DNA from: Balneolales bacterium ANBcel1
GTDB lineage: Bacteria; Bacteroidota; Rhodothermia; Balneolales; Natronogracilivirgulaceae
Assembly (NCBI GenBank): GCA_029688905.1
Contig: JARULB010000009.1
Location: 1 to 63,784 of the forward strand
Reading direction: 5' to 3'
Length of the DNA: 63,784 bases
The position numbers and the translations under genes are program-made. How positions within the stretch are numbered: position 1 is the first letter of the stretch; every line of letters starts with the position of its first letter. Positions 59,621 to 63,784 of the stretch are shown here, one piece after another. Below the pieces are notes generated by a model. The model was given only the letters and a program-made list of their open reading frames with translations, ran no database searches and had not been told where the DNA came from.

Positions 59621-60598
59621 ATGTCAACTTTTGGAGATATCAACCGCGTAAATACGAATATTCAGTCGCTGGATTCCCAGCTTTCACTGAACCGGATCAA
59701 CCGGGGAATAGCAGAGAATCAGCTGCGAATGTCAACCGGCCTCAGGATCAACCGCGCCGAAGACGATGCCGCCGGGTACTCCATCGCAACCAAACTGAAC
59801 AGCCGCGTTACCGGCCTCAACCAGGCCTTGCAGAATGTAGGTGACGCCAAGTCCATTCTCGACATTGCCGAAGCCAGCTTCGACACCATTATGGATAACC
59901 TGATCGAGATGAAGGGTCTGGCTACCCAGGCCGCCAGCAACGCGCTTGGCAACGAAGAGCGTGTATATATCGGTGAGCAGATAGGCGGACTCGCCGACGA
60001 TATCAATGAAATCGCCAATCAGACCGTATTTCAGGATTTCGACCTGCTCAACGGAGAGGACGGAGGCTATACCGGTGATCTCAGTCTCACCTTCCAGGTG
60101 GGTGAACGCGTCAACGACACGCTCACCAGTACCATCAGTGCTGTGAATGTTTCCACGCTGTTTGATACTACCGGCGACAATGTCATGGGCTTCACCGCCG
60201 GTGCCGAGGGCACGGCTACCGCCATCGGAAACATTACGATCAATACAACGGAAAGCGTTCAGGGCCGATTGGTATTCAACAGTAATCCCGATGGTAGCGA
60301 CATCTCCGCCGAATCGGATGATTTCCGGGCCTTTCTGGGAGCCATCGACCAGGCGATTGACCGCATGTCGGAGCGTGTCAACCAAATAGGTATCACCCAG
60401 TCGTCGCTGAGTGTGCGCGAGGTGACCCTTTCACAGGGCATTAGCGCCAACCAGTCTGCGGTAAGCCGGATCATGGACACCGACTTTGCCAAGGAACAGA
60501 GTGAGTCCGTGAGGCTCCAAATCCTGCAGCAGACCGCTACCTCGGCCCTGGCACAGGCCAATATGGGTCCGCAGTCGGTTCTCGGATTTCTTGGGTAA
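59621..60598 (+). CDS. Flagellin 1
   Basis: The 325-aa filament protein has the conserved flagellin N-terminus (NTNIQSLDSQLSLNRIN, then LRMSTGLRINRAEDDAAGYSIA) and C-terminus (VREVTLSQGISANQSAVSRIMDTDFAKEQSESVR, QQTATSALAQANMGPQSVLGFLG). The central part is a short variable region (residues 165-235), so D2/D3 are small. It is exported by the flagellar type III apparatus without a signal peptide. It is preceded by a sigma-28-like promoter and has its own terminator. The most divergent of the four copies. Confidence 0.96.
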   Translation: MSTFGDINRVNTNIQSLDSQLSLNRINRGIAENQLRMSTGLRINRAEDDAAGYSIATKLNSRVTGLNQALQNVGDAKSILDIAEASFDTIMDNLIEMKGLATQAASNALGNEERVYIGEQIGGLADDINEIANQTVFQDFDLLNGEDGGYTGDLSLTFQVGERVNDTLTSTISAVNVSTLFDTTGDNVMGFTAGAEGTATAIGNITINTTESVQGRLVFNSNPDGSDISAESDDFRAFLGAIDQAIDRMSERVNQIGITQSSLSVREVTLSQGISANQSAVSRIMDTDFAKEQSESVRLQILQQTATSALAQANMGPQSVLGFLG

Positions 60599-60681
60599 GT
60601 TTTAATATATCCCCCCCGCGGATGAAGCATACGGGATCACGCCCAATATCCCTTTCCGGCAACGGAAAACTTCATCCGATC

Positions 60682-60715
60682 AGCCCTCCGGTCATAGCCG
60701 GAGGGCTTTTTTTTT
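60682..60715 (+). terminator. Terminator after flagellin 1
   Basis: AGCCCTCCGG-tcata-CCGGAGGGCT is followed by nine T. The next 250 bp are AT-rich and carry the flagellin 2 promoter. Confidence 0.93.
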
Positions 60716-60868
60716 ATATAAAACTGGCTTTTTGCCTCAAACCCTCTCTTCCAGGATCGATTGCACCTCCCTTCTCAGTTATCGTGTAAATCACTAGAAA
60801 ATAACACCCTTAAATAAGGTTAAAGAAGCTTAATAAAACATGTAACATTAATTTTTTCTAATAAAAAT

Positions 60869-60895
60869 TTAAGATTAAAAAGCCTGCTTCGATAA
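60869..60895 (+). promoter_or_regulatory. Sigma-28 promoter of flagellin 2
   Basis: TTAA (60869-60872), 15 bp, then TTCGATAA (60888-60895), 66 bp before the ATG. It shares spacing and flanking AAAATTTAAGAT with the flagellin 1 promoter. Confidence 0.75.
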
Positions 60896-60961
60896 GTGGG
60901 GTAGCGAACAATCGCATTAGTTCAACCATTTCGCTAATCCAAACAAACCAAGGAGTACCCT

Positions 60962-61921
60962 ATGTCAAGCTTTGGTGATCTTAACAGAGTGAATACCAAT
61001 ATTCAGTCGATGGATTCACAGCTTTCGCTGAACCGCATCAACCGCGGTTTGGCTGAAAACCAGCTTCGTATGTCGACCGGTTTGCGGATCAACCGCGCCG
61101 AAGACGATGCCGCCGGCTATTCTATTGCAACCAAATTGAACAGCCGTGTCGCGGGCCTGGACCAGGCCCTGCAAAACGTGGGTGACGCAAAGTCCGTTCT
61201 GGACATTGCCGAATCCAGTTTCGATACCATCATGGACAACCTGATCGAAATGAAAGGCCTGGCTACCCAGGCGGCCAACGATACCCTCGGTGACACCGAG
61301 CGGGGATACATTGGCGATCAGATCAAGTCGTTGGGTGATGATATCAACGAAATCGCCAACCAGACTGTCTTCCAGGACTTCGACCTGCTCAACGGTACCG
61401 GCAACACCGGTTCGCTGAGCCTGACCTTCCAGGTCGGTGAGCGTGCTGATGATACGCTGGTAACAAATATATCCGCAGTGAACGTCGGCCAGTTGTTTGC
61501 CGGAAGCACTTCCGGAACTGCTAACCTCGGTGCCGCTACCAGTGGCGGCGGCGGTGTTGCGGATGGTGCGGCGATCACCGCTACCAGTGCCGGTTCCTCC
61601 GAACAGGGCGCATTGGCGTTCCATGATGATGTCACATCGGCCGACTTCCGGTCCTTCATCAGCGCCATTGACAGTGCCATTGACGGCATGTCCGAGCGTG
61701 TGAACGACATTGGTATCGCCCAGTCGTCGCTGAGTGTGCGTGAAGTGACCCTTTCGCAGGGCATCAGCGCCAACCAGTCTGCGGTAAGCCGGATCATGGA
61801 CACCGACTTTGCCAAAGAGCAGAGCGAGTCCGTGCGGCTCCAGATTCTTCAGCAAACCGCAACCTCTGCGCTTGCGCAGGCAAATATGGGACCGCAGTCG
61901 GTCCTTGGGTTTCTGGGATAA
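60962..61921 (+). CDS. Flagellin 2
   Basis: The 319-aa flagellin has N- and C-terminal regions nearly identical to flagellins 1 and 3. The start is MSSFGDLNRVNTNIQSMDSQ and the C-terminal end is ANMGPQSVLGFLG. The variable centre (residues 165-220) is Gly/Ala/Ser-rich. It has its own sigma-28-like promoter. A 44-aa frame overlaps its 3' end (see the next entry). Confidence 0.96.
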   Translation: MSSFGDLNRVNTNIQSMDSQLSLNRINRGLAENQLRMSTGLRINRAEDDAAGYSIATKLNSRVAGLDQALQNVGDAKSVLDIAESSFDTIMDNLIEMKGLATQAANDTLGDTERGYIGDQIKSLGDDINEIANQTVFQDFDLLNGTGNTGSLSLTFQVGERADDTLVTNISAVNVGQLFAGSTSGTANLGAATSGGGGVADGAAITATSAGSSEQGALAFHDDVTSADFRSFISAIDSAIDGMSERVNDIGIAQSSLSVREVTLSQGISANQSAVSRIMDTDFAKEQSESVRLQILQQTATSALAQANMGPQSVLGFLG

Positions 61922-62039
61922 CCTGGATAGCCAGGAATATCGTGAAGAACTGGTAAAAGATATCTGGAGAAACCTGATTCGTGACCCCTCCTATCCATAT
62001 GGGGGAAACGATGACGGTTACACTCCGGATGACAAATGA
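61905..62039 (+). CDS. Possible 44-aa protein or frameshifted flagellin tail
   Basis: A +1 frame overlapping the last codons of flagellin 2 starts at a TTG (61905) and runs to a TGA ending 1 bp before the terminator. It encodes a charged peptide (DNLDSQEYREELVKDIWRNL, then PSYPYGGNDDGYTPDDK). The 118 bp between the flagellin stop and the terminator are fully open in this frame, and only here. It could be a small co-translated protein, a +1-frameshift extension of the filament protein, or the remnant of a lost gene. Start codon and expression are unproven. Confidence 0.35.
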   Translation: MGFWDNLDSQEYREELVKDIWRNLIRDPSYPYGGNDDGYTPDDK

Positions 62040-62040
62040 A

Positions 62041-62075
62041 AAGCCTTTCAGGTCCTGCTTGAAAGGCTTTTTTTT
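62041..62075 (+). terminator. Terminator after flagellin 2
   Basis: AAGCCTTTCA-(9 nt)-TGAAAGGCTT is followed by a run of T broken only by a G. It ends the flagellin 2 unit before the flagellin 3 promoter. Confidence 0.9.
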
Positions 62076-62107
62076 GTTAAAAAATTAATTAGAAGTCAAG
62101 AAAAAAT

Positions 62108-62134
62108 TTAATCTGGCGCAGACTCGCCCGATAA
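62108..62134 (+). promoter_or_regulatory. Sigma-28 promoter of flagellin 3
   Basis: TTAA (62108-62111), 15 bp, then CCCGATAA (62127-62134), about 77 bp before the ATG. It is the best -10 match of the three flagellin promoters to GCCGATAA. Confidence 0.78.
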
Positions 62135-62210
62135 CCCTGTTAACATTGGAAATAGTGAGATCCGCTCATCGATCCAAAACCTTAAATCAGATCTAAACAA
62201 GGAGCACATT

Positions 62211-63179
62211 ATGTCAAGCTTTGGTGATCTTAACAGAGTGAATACCAACATTCAATCGTTGGATTCACAGCTTTCGCTGAATCGCATTAACCGCGGTTTG
62301 GCTGAAAACCAGCTGCGTATGTCGACCGGTTTGCGGATCAACCGCGCCGAAGACGATGCCGCCGGCTATTCTATTGCAACCAAATTGAACAGCCGTGTCG
62401 CGGGCCTGAGCCAGGCTCTGCAAAACGTGGGTGACGCAAAGTCCGTACTGGATATTGCCGAATCCAGTTTCGATACCATCATGGACAACCTGATCGAAAT
62501 GAAAGGCCTGGCTACCCAGGCGGCCAACGACACCCTCGGCGATACCGAGCGGGGCTACATTGGCGAGCAGATCAAGGCGTTGGGTGATGATATCAACGAA
62601 ATCGCCAACCAGACCGTCTTCCAGGACTTCGATCTGCTCAACGGATCGGATAATACCGGTAACTTGACACTGACCTTCCAGGTCGGTGAACGGGCCGAAG
62701 ATACCCTGCAAACTGAAATCAATGCCGTCAATGTCGGTCAGCTCTTCACCAGCGGCTCCGATGTGAATCTTGGCGCTTCTTCCGGTGGAGCTACCGCCGG
62801 TGGTGCTGCCATTCAGGCAACCGCTGCAACAGCCGGCAGTCAGGGCTCACTGATGTTTACGGCTGGTACCGGGGCCAATGCTCCCGCAGCAAACTCCGCC
62901 GACTTCCGGGCCTTCATCAGCGCAATCGACAGTGCGATCGACAGCATGTCCGAGCGTGTGAACGACATCGGTATCGCCCAGTCATCACTGAGTGTGCGCG
63001 AAGTGACTCTTTCTCAGGGCATCAGCGCCAACCAGTCTGCGGTGAGCCGGATCATGGACACCGACTTTGCCAAGGAGCAGAGCGAGTCCGTGAGATTGCA
63101 GATCCTGCAGCAAACCGCGACTTCGGCCCTGGCGCAAGCCAATATGGGTCCGCAGTCCGTGCTCGGATTCCTCGGCTAA
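62211..63179 (+). CDS. Flagellin 3
   Basis: The 322-aa flagellin shares nearly all of the first 165 residues with flagellin 2 and the identical C-terminal end. The variable centre (residues 170-225) has GASSGGATAGGAA and TAGTGANAPAA stretches. The copy arose by tandem duplication. It has its own promoter and terminator. Confidence 0.96.
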   Translation: MSSFGDLNRVNTNIQSLDSQLSLNRINRGLAENQLRMSTGLRINRAEDDAAGYSIATKLNSRVAGLSQALQNVGDAKSVLDIAESSFDTIMDNLIEMKGLATQAANDTLGDTERGYIGEQIKALGDDINEIANQTVFQDFDLLNGSDNTGNLTLTFQVGERAEDTLQTEINAVNVGQLFTSGSDVNLGASSGGATAGGAAIQATAATAGSQGSLMFTAGTGANAPAANSADFRAFISAIDSAIDSMSERVNDIGIAQSSLSVREVTLSQGISANQSAVSRIMDTDFAKEQSESVRLQILQQTATSALAQANMGPQSVLGFLG

Positions 63180-63244
63180 ACCGACGGATCCAAATACCGA
63201 ACCATTCCGGCCGGCACCGTTATCTCCTGCCGGCGGCCTTCGAA

Positions 63245-63277
63245 AGCCGGGTGTCATCGCGACATCCGGCTTTTTTT
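63245..63277 (+). terminator. Terminator after flagellin 3
   Basis: AGCCGGGTGTC-atcgc-GACATCCGGCT (one G-T pair) is followed by seven T. Confidence 0.9.
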
Positions 63278-63531
63278 ATGATATGAACCCGGCGTGAATA
63301 ACCAGAGAGACGAATCGTATCACATCGCCACCGCTCTTTTTCCAGAAGCATCCAAACCGATCCTCGCCACCCTCAGCTAACCCGTTAATAATCTGATATT
63401 TCCTGCATATTGTGCTTCTGTGGCCGATTTTTCTCAAGAACCGCATGGTAGCATCCGATATATATGGGAACTATCAGACACAGTAAAGCGGCACAAATCC
63501 ACTATTAACTCTTCAAATCAAAGATATAGAT

Positions 63532-63784
63532 ATGTCCACTTTTGGAGATCTGAACAGGGTCAGTACCAATATTCAGTCATTAAACTCACAGCTTTCTCTG
63601 AACCGTATCAACCGTGGCCTGGCCGAAAACCAGCTGCGCATGTCGACCGGCCTTCGGATCAACCGCGCCGAAGACGATGCCGCCGGCTACTCTATTGCCA
63701 CCAAATTGAACAGCCGTGTCACGGGCCTGAGTCAGGCTCTGCAGAACGTGGGTGACGCCAAGTCGGTACTGGATATTGCCGAAT
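63532..63784 (+). CDS. Flagellin 4, truncated by the window end
   Basis: The first 84 residues of a fourth flagellin (STFGDLNRVSTNIQSLNSQL... LRMSTGLRINRAEDDAAGYSIA) run off the window. Unlike the other three it has no clear TTAA-N15-CGATAA promoter. The nearest candidate is TCCGATAT at 63454-63461 with a poor -35, so it may be controlled differently. Confidence 0.95.
   Translation, partial: MSTFGDLNRVSTNIQSLNSQLSLNRINRGLAENQLRMSTGLRINRAEDDAAGYSIATKLNSRVTGLSQALQNVGDAKSVLDIAE

Overview
The window is a chromosomal stretch of about 64 kb from a free-living Gram-negative bacterium, most likely of the Balneolota/Rhodothermota group in the FCB superphylum. This placement is inferred from protein style, not computed. 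The supports are a long-form IspH, a DciA helicase loader beside RecF, a small DUF4834-like membrane protein, a type IVa pilus cluster with fused alignment proteins, acidic tails on several proteins (as in salt-adapted lineages), and outer-membrane lipoprotein and RND genes. Flagellin genes rule out most Bacteroidota but fit motile Balneolales. No insertion sequence, prophage, CRISPR array or rRNA gene was seen.

Layout. 0-3 kb: a four-tRNA operon (Thr-Tyr-Gly-Thr, the order of E. coli thrU-tyrU-glyT-thrT) with a clear promoter, then queA-ispD-ispF on the minus strand and a tRNA-Ser. 3-7 kb: an envelope protein, a LytR_C-domain protein, rsfS, a lipoprotein and a MATE exporter. 7-10.4 kb: a three-gene cassette of type III polyketide synthase, methyltransferase and FAD hydroxylase, with the same composition as the Streptomyces srsABC phenolic-lipid operon. 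10.5-11.3 kb: an exported superoxide dismutase. 11.5-22.4 kb: a core block (rplM-rpsI, rpsB-tsf, pyrH-frr-smc-ettA-ispH). 22.5-27.2 kb, minus strand: ybbR-dciA-recF, an RRM protein with an acidic tail, and enolase. 27.3-34.3 kb: a HAD phosphatase, prmC, a candidate replication origin in front of dnaA, folB-folK, a deoxynucleoside kinase and tRNA-Leu.

34.4-46.7 kb, minus strand: a compact type IV pilus locus with two major-pilin-like genes, pilC, pilB, minor pilins, a cyclic-nucleotide-binding-domain protein, a PilT-like ATPase with an altered Asp box, a PilM-PilN fusion, a PilO/PilP-like protein and a very short secretin. No prepilin peptidase is present. 47-54.3 kb: argD, a PlsC-type acyltransferase and an RND efflux pair. 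54.4-57.6 kb: fructokinase plus an amylosucrase-like GH13 enzyme carrying a C-terminal CBM20, which together form a sucrose-to-glucan route.

57.7-63.8 kb: a motility region with an unknown 154-aa gene behind a consensus sigma-28 promoter element, an orphan histidine kinase, and four tandem flagellin genes, the last cut by the window end. Three of the flagellins share a promoter of the form TTAA-N15-NNCGATAA. Two motility systems, twitching or adhesion pili and flagella, therefore lie within 30 kb of each other.
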